64,000 nt of DNA from Psychrobacter immobilis (GCF_904846235.1 NZ_CAJGZN010000003.1:1-64000); one strand, 5' to 3'. Shown: positions 20,233-30,346, numbered from the stretch's first letter. A program made the numbers and translations. Notes: generated from the letters alone by a model not told the origin.

Positions 20233-20535
20233 ATTGTGCGATAAGACCATTTATTTAAGATTCATTATTATCGCCATCTCTTATTATCACTGTTCTATAG
20301 CTGTAACTCGAAGTAACCACAAATGCATTTTGACTAACCTGCCTGCCAATTTAGCAAAGTCAGTTAAGCAAATTGTATGTCTTACGCGCTACATATATCT
20401 TTCGGTCTCATTTAAGATATCGATTACCGTTTAGGTACGTGTCTGGGTCAATGCTCTCTGGTGTTATTTTATAAGCGGCGATTTCTTGGCGCTGTTTAAT
20501 AACGTGTTCTTTTTCGCTGTCATCGTTGTGCTGTT
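20233..20535. other. Intergenic region before the MFS gene
   Basis: About 300 bp with no gene that I can support; a 71-codon reading frame across it (20219-20434) begins within the terminator hairpin and has no recognisable product. No clear promoter was identified. Confidence 0.45.
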
Positions 20536-21768
20536 ATGTCTACCTCGTCCAATCTATCTGCTTCATCTAACCTGCCCTCCTCACGCTTTACCTTTTGGTT
20601 GGTTCTGTGTGCCATGATTCTGCTAGCCACCAATATGCGTGCGCCTATCGTCGCGCTAGGTTCTATCGCCCCAGTGGTAAAGGACGCGCTTGATATCTCT
20701 GAATTTCAAATAGGCTGGCTAGGAGCAGTGCCTATGCTGAGCTTTGCCGTTGGTGCGCTGATTTCCCCAACCATTGGCAAGCGATTCGGGCTAGAAAACA
20801 CGCTGATTGCCATGATTGGGCTGTTAACGGTAGGGATGGTTATCCGTACCGCTATCCCGACATGGAGTGGGTTTTTAATTGGTACTTTGTTGCTTACCCT
20901 CGCCATTGGCTTCGCTAACACTTTAGCAGCACCAGTCATTAAACAGCGTACCCCGCAACATATTCCGCTGATTACAGGGTTGTTTAGTTTAACGATGACC
21001 ACAGCAGCAGGTATCGTCGCAGGTGTAGTACTACCATTATCGGAGCAAGTTGGTTGGCAGTGGGCATTGGGTGGTTGGACGATACTAGGTGTTTTTGCCT
21101 TTGTTATTTGGCTATTCTTACGTGTACGTTTGGGTTCATCCAACCATCAAGCGGTTATCCCTGCGGCCTTAGGTTCTTCTGATATCTCTATGTGGCGAAC
21201 CACCTTTGCGTGGCAGATTGCTATTTTTATGGGTTTGCAGTCATTATTGTTTTATACCGTTGCCAGTTTTTTACCGTCAATTTGGGTCAGTAAGGGACTA
21301 TCTGCCATCAGTGCTGGACAAATGGGCTCTGTATTTCAGTTTATGGCACCAGTCTCTATATTAAGCCTAACTTGGTTGGTCAATCGTGGCCGCCCTATTC
21401 AAGCATTGGCAGTATTTGCTGCTGTATTAAATGTCGTTGGTATATTGGGCGTCAGCTATCTATCGACTGATTTGGCATGGCTATGGTCAGGCATGATGGG
21501 CATGGGCTGTTCCGCGATTTTTACCTTGAGCATGATGCTGTTCTCGATGCGTACTTATACGACCAATCAAGCCAGTGAGCTGTCTGGTATGGCTCAAGCA
21601 GTTGGTTATGTCATTGCGTTTTTTGGCCCATTGGGCACAGGCTGGCTCCATGAAACAACGGGCAGTTGGAGTGTGCCACTTTTTATTATGCTGATACTGA
21701 TGATTGTCAACGTCGTGATTGCTTGGCTTGTTAGTCGTCCAGTGATGGTCGATGGCAAATATATTTGA
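20536..21768 (+). CDS. MFS transporter, CynX/NimT family
   Basis: A 410-residue inner-membrane protein with about 12 hydrophobic segments. The CynX/NimT signature is clear at the start: LATNMRAPIVALGSIAPVVKDAL, then QIGWLGAVPMLSFAVGALISP. Relatives include the E. coli cyanate transporter CynX and 2-nitroimidazole transporter NimT, but substrate cannot be read from the sequence. No cyanase or partner enzyme is adjacent. ATG at 20536 lacks a good ribosome-binding site; a slightly later start is possible. Confidence 0.85.
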   Translation: MSTSSNLSASSNLPSSRFTFWLVLCAMILLATNMRAPIVALGSIAPVVKDALDISEFQIGWLGAVPMLSFAVGALISPTIGKRFGLENTLIAMIGLLTVGMVIRTAIPTWSGFLIGTLLLTLAIGFANTLAAPVIKQRTPQHIPLITGLFSLTMTTAAGIVAGVVLPLSEQVGWQWALGGWTILGVFAFVIWLFLRVRLGSSNHQAVIPAALGSSDISMWRTTFAWQIAIFMGLQSLLFYTVASFLPSIWVSKGLSAISAGQMGSVFQFMAPVSILSLTWLVNRGRPIQALAVFAAVLNVVGILGVSYLSTDLAWLWSGMMGMGCSAIFTLSMMLFSMRTYTTNQASELSGMAQAVGYVIAFFGPLGTGWLHETTGSWSVPLFIMLILMIVNVVIAWLVSRPVMVDGKYI

Positions 21769-22079
21769 TTGCTATCAGCTTTCATTTCTATCAGTTTTTG
21801 TGGTCTACAAGGCTATGATTGCTAACGCGCAATAAAGCGGCCTTAAATTAACCTTAGGGCAATATAGGTCACTGTCTTATTTTGCTATAGTCAGTTCAAT
21901 ATAACTTAGATACTTAATATAAGCTGGATACTCAATATAATCCGGATAAAAGGAAGGTGAGTGAAAGTACTACAAATAGTAGACTGAGCGAGCCTGACGA
22001 CTCATCCGACTGATACCGTATCTGATTTAGATAGGATTTGACTATACCTTGGTTTGATTGCATATAGGACATAACACCC
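21769..22079. other. Intergenic region before the tesA-like gene
   Basis: 311 bp, non-coding. It contains an imperfect direct repeat (GATACTTAATATAAG near 21909 and GATACTCAATATAAT near 21927) whose second copy ends in a perfect TATAAT (21936-21941), a possible -10 element for the downstream operon. No convincing -35 was found. Confidence 0.35.
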
Positions 22080-22934
22080 ATGATGAATTTCCCTTCTCGT
22101 TTTGCTCAGCGCTTGCCTGCTATCGCCATGCTCGCAGCTGCAATGGCTATCAGTGGCTGTCAGAAAGATGCTGAAACGACATCTGCTGATGATACGCAGA
22201 GTACCAGTACTGAAGCGACTAACAGTCAAGCCAGCACTGCTCCAGTAGCAGCTGAAACCGCAGCAACAACTGATCAACAGGTCAAATCCTCATCACTTAC
22301 TATTTTAGCGCTTGGTGACTCCCTGACAGAAGGTCTGGGAGTGGACAAAGACGACAACTATCCTGCTCAGTTAGAAGATCGTCTACAAGAGATGGGCTAC
22401 GCTAATGCCAAGGTTATCAACTCAGGTCTAAGCGGTGAAACCAGTACGGGATTGGTCAATCGATTGGACTGGGTGTCGCAAACCAAACCCGACATCACCA
22501 TATTGACTATTGGTGCTAACGATGCGATACGCGGTATCGATGTAGCGACCATTGAAGCCAATATTCGTACTGCGGTTAAGCACCTGCAAGACAATGGTAG
22601 TGTCGTCATCTTAGGCGGTATGTCGATCTATGACAATCTAGGCAGTGAATACGTCGCGGCATTCTCAGACATTTATCCACGTGTTGCTAAAGACATGAAT
22701 CTAACGCTTATTCCGTTTTTCTTAGAGGGCGTCGGCGGTGACCGAGAGCTTAACCAAGCGGATGCGATTCACCCGACTAAAGAAGGCTACGAGATTATCG
22801 TTAATAACAATATCTTGCCTATTCTAGAGCCTAAATTAAATGAACTAGAAGAGCTAAAAACAACCGATACCGATAACACAGCTGCAACGGCTCAAGACAA
22901 TACGACAAAAAATAAGACAAACGAGACTATTTAA
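22080..22934 (+). CDS. tesA: SGNH-family arylesterase / thioesterase I-like lipoprotein
   Basis: GDSL esterase related to E. coli TesA, which hydrolyses acyl thioesters and esters in the periplasm. The catalytic Ser81 sits in ALGDSLTEG; GANDAIRG carries the block III Asn, and DAIHPTKEGYE the Asp/His pair. At 284 residues it is longer than TesA (about 208) because of an N-terminal lipoprotein signal with lipobox ISGC (Cys27), a low-complexity Thr/Ala/Ser linker to about residue 70, and a Thr/Asn-rich tail. It heads a tesA-ybbA-ybbP arrangement, found in many proteobacteria; ybbA follows after 12 nt. Confidence 0.88.
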   Translation: MMNFPSRFAQRLPAIAMLAAAMAISGCQKDAETTSADDTQSTSTEATNSQASTAPVAAETAATTDQQVKSSSLTILALGDSLTEGLGVDKDDNYPAQLEDRLQEMGYANAKVINSGLSGETSTGLVNRLDWVSQTKPDITILTIGANDAIRGIDVATIEANIRTAVKHLQDNGSVVILGGMSIYDNLGSEYVAAFSDIYPRVAKDMNLTLIPFFLEGVGGDRELNQADAIHPTKEGYEIIVNNNILPILEPKLNELEELKTTDTDNTAATAQDNTTKNKTNETI

Positions 22935-22946
22935 CGAGATACTGTA

Positions 22947-23666
22947 ATGACATTATCACCTTCGACTGTCACAGCAACGCCACAAGCAGATGCTAAGACA
23001 CAAGCACTACTGACCGCTTCACAATTAAACAAAACCGTGCAAGTCGGTGAGCAAAAGTTGTCCATCATCAAAGACGTGGATATCTATGTCAACGCTGGCG
23101 AGTTTGTGGTCATCATGGGCAAATCAGGCTCAGGCAAATCTACTTTGTTAGGGTTACTCGCAGCGTTAGACTATCCCGATAGCGGTACGGTGTCGCTGGC
23201 AGGTCAAATGCTTAGCAGTCTTGACGAAGATGCTCTGGCGGTGATACGTCAACAGGATATGGGCTTTGTCTTTCAGTCGTTTCATCTACTGCCCACACTG
23301 ACCGTCGCCGAAAATATCGCCTTTCCACTTGATATAGCCAGACGTCCAAACCCATCACGAGTAGACGAGCTGATAGATGCAGTCGACTTAGGTCATAGAC
23401 GTAACAGCTTACCCAATCAATTATCAGGTGGTGAGCAGCAGCGTACAGCAGTAGCACGAGCACTGGTATCGCACCCAAAGATTGTCTTTGCGGATGAGCC
23501 AACGGGTAACTTAGATGAGCAAAATGCCGATCAAGTCATGCAGCTGCTATTGGATTTACGCCAACAGGTTGGCTCGGCATTGGTGGTTGTGACTCATGAT
23601 CCTGCACTTGCCGAGATGGCAGATCGCGTCATCACCATGCATGATGGGCGGATTGTACCTACATGA
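22947..23666 (+). CDS. ybbA: ABC transporter ATP-binding protein (YbbA/LolD type)
   Basis: A 239-residue ATPase with Walker A GKSGSGKST (residues 58-66), Q-loop FVFQSFHLLP, signature LSGGEQQR, Walker B IVFADEPTGNLD and H-switch VVTHD. It belongs to the MacB/LolD-like group that acts as mechanotransmitter with FtsX-type permeases. The adjacent permease gene starts 19 nt downstream and is its partner. Function of the YbbAP system is not settled; placement next to a tesA-like lipoprotein is typical. Confidence 0.92.
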   Translation: MTLSPSTVTATPQADAKTQALLTASQLNKTVQVGEQKLSIIKDVDIYVNAGEFVVIMGKSGSGKSTLLGLLAALDYPDSGTVSLAGQMLSSLDEDALAVIRQQDMGFVFQSFHLLPTLTVAENIAFPLDIARRPNPSRVDELIDAVDLGHRRNSLPNQLSGGEQQRTAVARALVSHPKIVFADEPTGNLDEQNADQVMQLLLDLRQQVGSALVVVTHDPALAEMADRVITMHDGRIVPT

Positions 23667-23685
23667 ATAACTGGATTGTATCTTA

Positions 23686-26313
23686 ATGAATAGTAAGCCC
23701 ACAGACAACAAATCGCCTGATATAAAAAAGACTGATACCAGTATGCGTCAAGAGACCAGTTATTCTAGCGGTATCCTCAATCAATTTTTCACCAAAACAC
23801 TAGGCTCGCAAGCACTCAGTCGTAGCTGGTGGCAGCGCTGGGTGTATCCTGTGTTGTTTCTACTGACCTTGACCTTGTCGCTTGCAACCTACCTGACCCT
23901 CGACTCGGTGCAGCAGTCTGTCGATAGCTATATCAATGACAATCAGCGCGCGCTCGTTGGTGGGGATCTAATCTTAAACAGTAAGCAGGACTGGCCAAGC
24001 GAAGTATTGTCACAGGTAGAAACTATCCCTAATACACAGACGGTGTATGACTATCAGTTTAGCGCCATGCTGGTCAATGATGAGCAAACCTTGCTTGCCA
24101 GCGTCAAAGCCGTCTCGCCGTCGTATCCCTTATACGGCACAGCGGAACTTGCCTCAGGACAGTCGCTGTGGGATCAGCTAACATCTGACAGCGTGATCGT
24201 CGCGCCAGAAGTGCTCAGTAGTCTACAGGCCGATGTCGGCGACCGTATCACCATTGGCGATGCGCAGTTCACAATCAGTGATGTACTGACCAAAGAGCCT
24301 GACCGTCCGCTGACTACCTTTGGTTTTGGTGGGCGTGTGTTGATGAAACAAGATGCACTCCCGTCAACCAACCTATTGGGGCAACGCAGCCGCATAAACT
24401 ATCGTATCGAGATGGCAGGCGACCCAGAGCTGATAACCACGCAGCGTGAACAGCTTACAGATATCCTGACCAATTATCCTGATATCGAGCTCTCTGATGC
24501 TGAGTCCGCAGACACCTCTGTCTCGCGTATCTCTGATAATGTGCTGATGTTTTTAAAACTGCTGGTCATCGCGGTGTTACTACTATCCGCGGTCGCCATG
24601 TATGGCGTCATTAGTGCGTTTGTCAGTAAGCAGCAGTCCAATAATGCCATTCGATTGGCGCTCGGCGAACCGCTTGGCTCACTCAAACGTAGCTATTATC
24701 AATTGCTTATCGTCACGACTGTCATTGCTTGTATCGCAGCGGTTGCCCTTAGTTTGGGCTTACTTAAAATCGGACAACCGTATCTAGTGGCTATCTTGCC
24801 TGCCGATGTCGGTCTAGCCATCAACCCAATCAGTGCCATCAAAACCATTGTGATTGCCTTAGCCCTGACGCTACTGATTGCGCAGCGTGGTCTAAGCGCA
24901 CTTAACACCACTAAACCCGCTACCCTACTCAATCAAGGAGCAAGCACGCAGTCGCAAAACCTGCCGTGGTATCGACGCACGCCATTACTGTGGTATGGCA
25001 TCGTGCTGGCAGGGCTGTATGCCTTCTTTGCTTATGAAGTGGGTTCGCTGTCATTAGGCGCACAGCTATTGGGCGGCTTGATTGGCTTTGTAGCGATATT
25101 TTGGTTATTGGCGCGTGGGTGGCTGTGGCTGCTTAATAAGTTAGCGAGCAATACCAAGGTCAGTTGGATGCAGCGTATCGCCATCCATAACCTTGCACGT
25201 AAAGGCAATCAATCGGCTTTGTTCTTTGTCACCTTATCGTTATCGGTAGCAGTGCTGACGCTTATCACCACGCTCAATCACAGTATCAATGCGCAGTTTA
25301 TCAACGCCTATCCTGAAGACGCGCCTAATCTGTTTTTGCTCGATGTGCAGAGCGATCAACATGACGATATTGATGCGATCATTGAGGCGCCCGTCACTTA
25401 TTATCCCGTCATTCGTGCCCGTGTGGAAACGGCAAATGATGTGGCGGCAAAAGATATCGAGCCTGCTGATGGGTTTGATGATCCCACGCGTGTCTTTAAC
25501 TTGAGCTATGCAGATACGGTCATGGAGACAGAATACATCACTGAATCGCTCACAGATGATGCGCTATATACCCCTATCGATGCGACAAATGAGCAAATCA
25601 AACCCTTGTCTATCTTGGACACTGCTGCCAGTATGCTCAATGTCGGTATGGGTGATCAGGTGCGCTTTAATATTCAGGGTATCGAAATCATCGGGCAAAT
25701 CACCAGTATTCGCACGCGCTATGAGCGTGGCCCAAGCCCGTATTTCTATTTCTTATTTGAACCGTCTGTGCTGTCCGCTGCCCCGCAGATTCAATTTGCC
25801 ACTGCACATGTGTCAGAAGATGCGATTCCAGAGCTACAAGGCAAACTGGTACGTGAGTTCCCTGCTGTCACTACGATTGATGGCACTGCTATCGCGAAGC
25901 AAATCCAAGAACTGGTGGTACAAATGAGCCGCTTGGTCTATGTGTTCACCTTGCTTGCCCTGCTCACTGGGGTAATGGTGCTAATTAGCTCGCTACTATC
26001 TACCTCGCAAGACCGTATGAAAGACAGCGCGTCATTTAGACTGCTCGGTATGCAAAAGCGTGACCTATATATGCTCAATATCCTAGAGCTGGGTGTGCTT
26101 GGTATTAGCGCGGCGACATTTGCCGTTGTGATCGCCAGCGTTGGCGCATGGGCAGCAATCACGCAATGGTTTAATCTACAATTTAGTGTGCCGTGGACGA
26201 GCTTGGCTATTGGCGGTGCAGCATTAATCGTATTGCTGTTTGCCATTGCTATTATTTATGTAAGATTGGTGATTGGACGCGGGATTATGGCGAGAGTTCG
26301 GGCGATGATTTAG
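23686..26313 (+). CDS. ybbP: ABC transporter permease, FtsX-like (YbbP type)
   Basis: An 875-residue membrane protein with an N-terminal helix, a large periplasmic domain, an FtsX-like four-helix region (about 285-410), a further central hydrophobic region (about 430-490), a second periplasmic domain and a C-terminal FtsX domain (about 750-875). This two-FtsX layout matches YbbP rather than the shorter LolC/E. It pairs with the preceding ATPase. ATG at 23686 has a weak ribosome-binding site; a further ATG lies at residue 21 (MRQETSYSSG). Confidence 0.9.
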   Translation: MNSKPTDNKSPDIKKTDTSMRQETSYSSGILNQFFTKTLGSQALSRSWWQRWVYPVLFLLTLTLSLATYLTLDSVQQSVDSYINDNQRALVGGDLILNSKQDWPSEVLSQVETIPNTQTVYDYQFSAMLVNDEQTLLASVKAVSPSYPLYGTAELASGQSLWDQLTSDSVIVAPEVLSSLQADVGDRITIGDAQFTISDVLTKEPDRPLTTFGFGGRVLMKQDALPSTNLLGQRSRINYRIEMAGDPELITTQREQLTDILTNYPDIELSDAESADTSVSRISDNVLMFLKLLVIAVLLLSAVAMYGVISAFVSKQQSNNAIRLALGEPLGSLKRSYYQLLIVTTVIACIAAVALSLGLLKIGQPYLVAILPADVGLAINPISAIKTIVIALALTLLIAQRGLSALNTTKPATLLNQGASTQSQNLPWYRRTPLLWYGIVLAGLYAFFAYEVGSLSLGAQLLGGLIGFVAIFWLLARGWLWLLNKLASNTKVSWMQRIAIHNLARKGNQSALFFVTLSLSVAVLTLITTLNHSINAQFINAYPEDAPNLFLLDVQSDQHDDIDAIIEAPVTYYPVIRARVETANDVAAKDIEPADGFDDPTRVFNLSYADTVMETEYITESLTDDALYTPIDATNEQIKPLSILDTAASMLNVGMGDQVRFNIQGIEIIGQITSIRTRYERGPSPYFYFLFEPSVLSAAPQIQFATAHVSEDAIPELQGKLVREFPAVTTIDGTAIAKQIQELVVQMSRLVYVFTLLALLTGVMVLISSLLSTSQDRMKDSASFRLLGMQKRDLYMLNILELGVLGISAATFAVVIASVGAWAAITQWFNLQFSVPWTSLAIGGAALIVLLFAIAIIYVRLVIGRGIMARVRAMI

Positions 26314-26427
26314 CAATAGTTTATTTTACGATTCCAACTCGTTTAAAACTGACTATTTGCTATACTAGCCCAACTTTATCGGTTAAATACCAACTTATAA
26401 CACCTTCCCAAACAGCATGGTAGCCTT

Positions 26428-27750
26428 ATGAAATTCTCAAAGTTCGGTCAAAAATTTACCCAACCCACTGGCATCTCACAATTGATGGATGATCTGGGCG
26501 ATGCGCTAAAAAGCGATCAACCTGTCAACATGTTGGGCGGTGGTAACCCTGCCAAAATTGATGCCGTTAATGAGTTGTTCTTGGAGACCTATAAGGCGCT
26601 GGGTGTTGATAATGATGCAGGCGTGCCCAATAGTAGCGCGATTATCAGCATGGCGAACTACTCTAATCCGCAAGGTGATGCCGCTTTTATCGACGCCTTA
26701 GTTGGCTTCTTTAACCGTCATTACGATTGGAACCTCACTTCAGAAAACATCGCCTTGACCAATGGCTCACAGAATGCGTTTTTCTATCTGTTTAATCTGT
26801 TTGGCGGCGCGTTCACAGATGAGAAGAACGAATCTATCGACAAGTCCATTCTACTGCCATTGACCCCTGAGTATATTGGCTATAGTGATGTGCATGTCGA
26901 AGGTCAGCATTTCACCGCCGTATTACCGCATATCGATGAAGTGACGCATGATGGTGAGGAAGGCTTCTTTAAATATCGTGTCGATTTTGACGCATTAGAG
27001 AACTTGCCAGCGTTAAAGGAAGGTCGTATCGGCGCGATTTGCTGCTCACGTCCAACCAACCCAACTGGCAACGTGTTGACCGATGACGAAATGGCGCATT
27101 TGGCCGAGATTGCCAAACGCTATGACATTCCGCTTATCATTGATAATGCCTACGGTATGCCATTCCCTAATATCATCTATTCAGACGCGCATTTGGCGTG
27201 GGATAACAATACGATTCTGTGCTTTAGCCTATCGAAGATTGGTTTGCCTGGTATGCGTACCGGTATTATCGTGGCCGACGCCAAAGTAATCGAAGCAGTT
27301 AGCGCGATGAATGCCGTGGTCAATCTAGCGCCGACACGTTTCGGTGCAGCAATTGCCACGCCACTGGTAGAAAACGATCGTATCAAGCAATTGTCAGATA
27401 ACGATATCAAACCGTTTTATCAAAAGCAGGCGACACTCGCGGTCAAGCTATTAAAAGAAGCCTTAGGCGATTATCCGTTGGTCATTCATAAGCCTGAGGG
27501 CGCGATATTCTTATGGTTATGGTTTAAAGACTTGCCGATTAGCACGCTGGATCTATACGAGCGCCTAAAAGAAAAAGGCACGCTTATTGTACCAAGCGAG
27601 TACTTCTTCCCCGGTGTCGATGTCAGCGATTATCAGCATGCGCACGAATGTATCCGTATGAGTATCGCGGCGGATGAGCAGACACTGACTAATGGTATCA
27701 AAGCCATTGGTGAAGTCGTGCGTGAACTGTATGATGAGGCTAATAGCTAA
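26428..27750 (+). CDS. avtA: Valine-pyruvate aminotransferase
   Basis: PLP-dependent class I/II aminotransferase that interconverts valine and alanine with 2-oxoisovalerate and pyruvate (transaminase C). AvtA is recognised by the start MKFSKFGQKFTQPTGISQLMDDLG and by NMLGGGNPAKI. The catalytic Lys lies in CFSLSKIGLPGMRTG, and NAYGMPFP contains the Asp-Asn-Ala-Tyr region that contacts PLP. 440 residues, slightly longer than the E. coli enzyme. ATG at 26428. Confidence 0.95.
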   Translation: MKFSKFGQKFTQPTGISQLMDDLGDALKSDQPVNMLGGGNPAKIDAVNELFLETYKALGVDNDAGVPNSSAIISMANYSNPQGDAAFIDALVGFFNRHYDWNLTSENIALTNGSQNAFFYLFNLFGGAFTDEKNESIDKSILLPLTPEYIGYSDVHVEGQHFTAVLPHIDEVTHDGEEGFFKYRVDFDALENLPALKEGRIGAICCSRPTNPTGNVLTDDEMAHLAEIAKRYDIPLIIDNAYGMPFPNIIYSDAHLAWDNNTILCFSLSKIGLPGMRTGIIVADAKVIEAVSAMNAVVNLAPTRFGAAIATPLVENDRIKQLSDNDIKPFYQKQATLAVKLLKEALGDYPLVIHKPEGAIFLWLWFKDLPISTLDLYERLKEKGTLIVPSEYFFPGVDVSDYQHAHECIRMSIAADEQTLTNGIKAIGEVVRELYDEANS

Positions 27751-27782
27751 TAAATATAGCTAACATATAAACCTAGAGTCTG

Positions 27783-28250
27783 ATGGCTATGTACCCAATA
27801 TTTTTACTCTATGGCATATTTATATTTTCAGCTATTTTTTTGGTGTGGATCTTAATAGCGCTCATAACTGACTTTATATTTTTATGTTTTCCAAAAGTAG
27901 ATTCAAAGGTTTTAAGCAAAAGAGTAGTGATTACTTCTGCCAAATTCTCTTATCTGGTTGATGTACATGAGCTTTTTATTAAGTATCAATATGAGTTCGA
28001 AGGTGTCATCTATACCAGCACATTACTGAATGCTTTTGGAGGGGTGCGTAGTTTTGGTGAAAAAGGAGTTAGAAAGGCAGTAGCGAATTCGATAACTTCA
28101 GAAGACAGAATAGCTGTCTATGTCTGCCCTTTTTACCCGAAGCTGGCTTATGCTTTGCCGTTTGGATGGAGTAAATTTTTGGTGTTGCCGATAATTGCTG
28201 TGGTATTAGCTTTGTTCCTCTCCTCAAGCAACAAACTAAATATTTTTTGA
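27783..28250 (+). CDS. Small two-helix membrane protein, DUF3592-like
   Basis: 155 residues with an N-terminal helix (about 5-35), a soluble central part and a C-terminal helix (about 132-150). The central pattern HELFIKYQYEFEGVIYTS ... DRIAVYVCPFYPKLAYAL resembles DUF3592 proteins (extended strand, then V-Y-P-P-A). Role unknown. ATG at 27783, with another at 27789. It ends at a bidirectional terminator shared with the convergent gene. Confidence 0.65.
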   Translation: MAMYPIFLLYGIFIFSAIFLVWILIALITDFIFLCFPKVDSKVLSKRVVITSAKFSYLVDVHELFIKYQYEFEGVIYTSTLLNAFGGVRSFGEKGVRKAVANSITSEDRIAVYVCPFYPKLAYALPFGWSKFLVLPIIAVVLALFLSSSNKLNIF

Positions 28251-28257
28251 GGTACAA

Positions 28258-28288
28258 CAAAAAACGGACTTTAATAGTCCGTTTTTTT
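28258..28288. terminator. Bidirectional terminator between convergent genes
   Basis: ACGGACT (28264-28270), 4-nt loop, AGTCCGT (28275-28281), A run on the left and T run on the right. The stop codon of the minus-strand gene (28271-28273) lies inside the hairpin loop. Confidence 0.9.
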
Positions 28289-28660
28289 ATGGCGTTTGGT
28301 CAGTGAAGTCGATTTATTGGTTGGTCGAAAGATAGTCGTCCACTTATTCAGCGCAAAGAGCACATAAGACAACATACAAGTATTGATCAAATCACGGATA
28401 CTCGCGAGTATCTGATCACGGCTCAAGCCAGTTAAGCCAAGCGATTCAATCGTATCTCGATTGTCCAAATACTCACCCAACAGCGCAATACAAGTCACGA
28501 CGATCAATGCGATAAATGACCGAATACCTTGGCTTTTTATAATAGGTCGCAGCGCAACCAGACACAGCAGATAAACACCGACACCGACATAGATATGTAA
28601 GGCATCTTTGGCAAGGCCAGTTGTTTCCACAACATTCATTTTAAAGGCAGTAAAATCCAC
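28271..28660 (-). CDS. Small integral membrane protein, unknown function
   Basis: 129 residues, GTG start at 28660 with GGAA upstream (ATG at 28639 is an alternative). Three or four hydrophobic segments with the pattern HIYVGVGVYLL ... ALLGEYLDNRD ... IRDLINTC, loosely recalling VanZ-like small membrane proteins, but the match is too weak to name a family. Positively charged C-terminal tail. Stop codon lies inside the shared terminator. Confidence 0.6.
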   Translation of the reverse strand: MDFTAFKMNVVETTGLAKDALHIYVGVGVYLLCLVALRPIIKSQGIRSFIALIVVTCIALLGEYLDNRDTIESLGLTGLSRDQILASIRDLINTCMLSYVLFALNKWTTIFRPTNKSTSLTKRHKKTDY

Positions 28661-28770
28661 TGAGATATTCCAAATATAAGCGAGTAGAAAATAACTGAGC
28701 GTATCACTAAACCATGATGGCTAAACTATAATAGCTAAAGAATGGCAGCTAAAAAGTGATGGCTGAGCAT

Positions 28771-28803
28771 AAAAAAGGCAGATTATACAATTGATAATCT
28801 ACC
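28771..28803 (-). terminator. Terminator after hisH (minus strand)
   Basis: Read on the minus strand, GGTAGATTAT pairs with ATAATCTGCC around a 7-nt loop (one G-U pair) and is followed by six T. It lies 41 nt past the hisH stop. Confidence 0.75.
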
Positions 28804-28843
28804 TTCTACTAAATTAAATATTCACTTCACGTTTATCAACTAC

Positions 28844-29479
28844 TTACACATTCCACTCTACGAAGTTTTTGAGCAATTGCAAGCCAGCAGTATGGCTCTT
28901 TTCTGGATGGAATTGGGTGGCAAATAGATTGTCTTGGATCACACTGGCGCAGAACAGTTGACCATAGTCACATACCGCCGCTACTTGTGAGCTATCGGCA
29001 GGCTCACAGTAATAACTATGCACAAAGTAAAAATGCGCATTGTCTTCGATACCGTGCCAGAGCGGATGGTCAAAATCCATACCGCTGATGGTATTCCAGC
29101 CCATATGCGGTACTTTTATCGTCGCACCCTGCTTGTCTTTCCACGTAGGGTCAAACGCTTCTACAGTGCCGTTTAAGATGCCTAGGCAGTCCGTACCACC
29201 ATTTTCAGCTGACTGCTCAAACAACGCCTGCATGCCCACACAGATGGCCATAACGGGCTTGTTAAACACTGCATGACGTATGACATCATCAATGCCCGCC
29301 TCGTGCATACCAGCGATACAATCACGCATCGCACCCACACCAGGGAAGACAATTTTATCAGCCGCCGCAACGACTTTTGGATCATTGGTGATAGAGACTT
29401 CTGCCCCAACTACTGATAAGGCTTTGCTAGCAGAATGCAGGTTGCCCATACCATAATCTAATAGTGCTATTTTAGTCAT
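28844..29479 (-). CDS. hisH: Imidazole glycerol phosphate synthase, glutaminase subunit
   Basis: Class I glutamine amidotransferase that supplies ammonia to HisF in histidine biosynthesis. Visible: [10 protein letters not shown], oxyanion-strand FPGVGAM, the nucleophile Cys80 in [10 protein letters not shown], and the His/Glu pair in QFHPEKS near the C-terminus. I start at ATG 29479 ([10 protein letters not shown], 211 residues, normal size); an upstream ATG at 29536 would add 19 residues without family support. hisB lies 201 nt upstream on the same strand; hisF is not in the window. Confidence 0.96.
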   Translation of the reverse strand: MTKIALLDYGMGNLHSASKALSVVGAEVSITNDPKVVAAADKIVFPGVGAMRDCIAGMHEAGIDDVIRHAVFNKPVMAICVGMQALFEQSAENGGTDCLGILNGTVEAFDPTWKDKQGATIKVPHMGWNTISGMDFDHPLWHGIEDNAHFYFVHSYYCEPADSSQVAAVCDYGQLFCASVIQDNLFATQFHPEKSHTAGLQLLKNFVEWNV

Positions 29480-29680
29480 CGATTGGTTCTCATTTTTAAA
29501 TATTTTGACTACTGTACTATTTATATTATTGACCATTTATATTGTTGGCTATTGCCCTTTCTATTATCGCGGGTGTAGATAAGGTTTTGCTACAAGGAGG
29601 TCAAGCGCAGGCTGTACAACCAGTACGCCAAACTTGACTGGCCCTTTTGAGTAATCTTGTAGAAGAGCCTTAAGTGCGCC

Positions 29681-30346
29681 TTAGAAAGCCTCTTTGGTCG
29701 ATGGCAAGGTGTTCAATGCACGCTCATCGTACTCACAAGCCATACGTAACGCACGAGCAAAGGCTTTAAAGGTTGATTCGATTTGATGATGGCTGTTTTT
29801 ACCTTTTAGATTGTCTAAATGCACCGTCATCCATGAATGATTGACGAACCCGTAAAAGAACTCACTGAACAAATCAACATCGAAACGGCCGACGTGCGAG
29901 CGCGTAAATGGAATGTCCATATGCAAACCAGGACGCCCTGACAGATCGACGACGGCACGGGTCAATGACTCATCTAGCGGCGCATAAAAGTGCCCATAAC
30001 GACGAATGCCTTTTTTGTCACCCAATGCTTTATTGAACGCTTGGCCAAGGGTAATGCCAGTGTCTTCGACGCTATGATGGTCATCAATAAACGTATCACC
30101 GGTACATTTGATATCTAGGTCAAACAAACCGTGACGCTTAATTTGATCAATCATATGATCCAAAAATGGTACGCCAGTGTCTACCGTGCCTTTACCTGTA
30201 CCATCCAGATTGACGGTACAGGTGATTTGCGTTTCGGCAGTGATACGTTCAACGGTCGCGATACGTTCAGGGCGACCATATAGATTTACGTTTTTTGACT
30301 CAGTTTGCTCAGGTGTGGCAGCAGTCGTCGTTGCATTGGCTGTCAT
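29681..30346 (-). CDS. hisB: Imidazoleglycerol-phosphate dehydratase
   Basis: Mn-dependent dehydratase of histidine biosynthesis (IGP to imidazole acetol phosphate). The monofunctional enzyme is recognised by [31 protein letters not shown] and the second metal-binding half [18 protein letters not shown]. 221 residues, with about 20 extra Thr/Ala-rich residues before the conserved core. ATG at 30346 has AGAGAG upstream. It is not fused to a phosphatase, unlike E. coli HisB. Transcribed toward hisH. Confidence 0.97.
   Translation of the reverse strand: MTANATTTAATPEQTESKNVNLYGRPERIATVERITAETQITCTVNLDGTGKGTVDTGVPFLDHMIDQIKRHGLFDLDIKCTGDTFIDDHHSVEDTGITLGQAFNKALGDKKGIRRYGHFYAPLDESLTRAVVDLSGRPGLHMDIPFTRSHVGRFDVDLFSEFFYGFVNHSWMTVHLDNLKGKNSHHQIESTFKAFARALRMACEYDERALNTLPSTKEAF

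Noticed and set aside
20219..20434. 71-codon plus-strand frame after nqrM
   Set aside because: Begins inside a terminator hairpin and shows no family features.
22672..22682. TTATCCACG in the tesA-like gene, considered as a DnaA box
   Set aside because: Single mismatched box in coding sequence with no neighbours.
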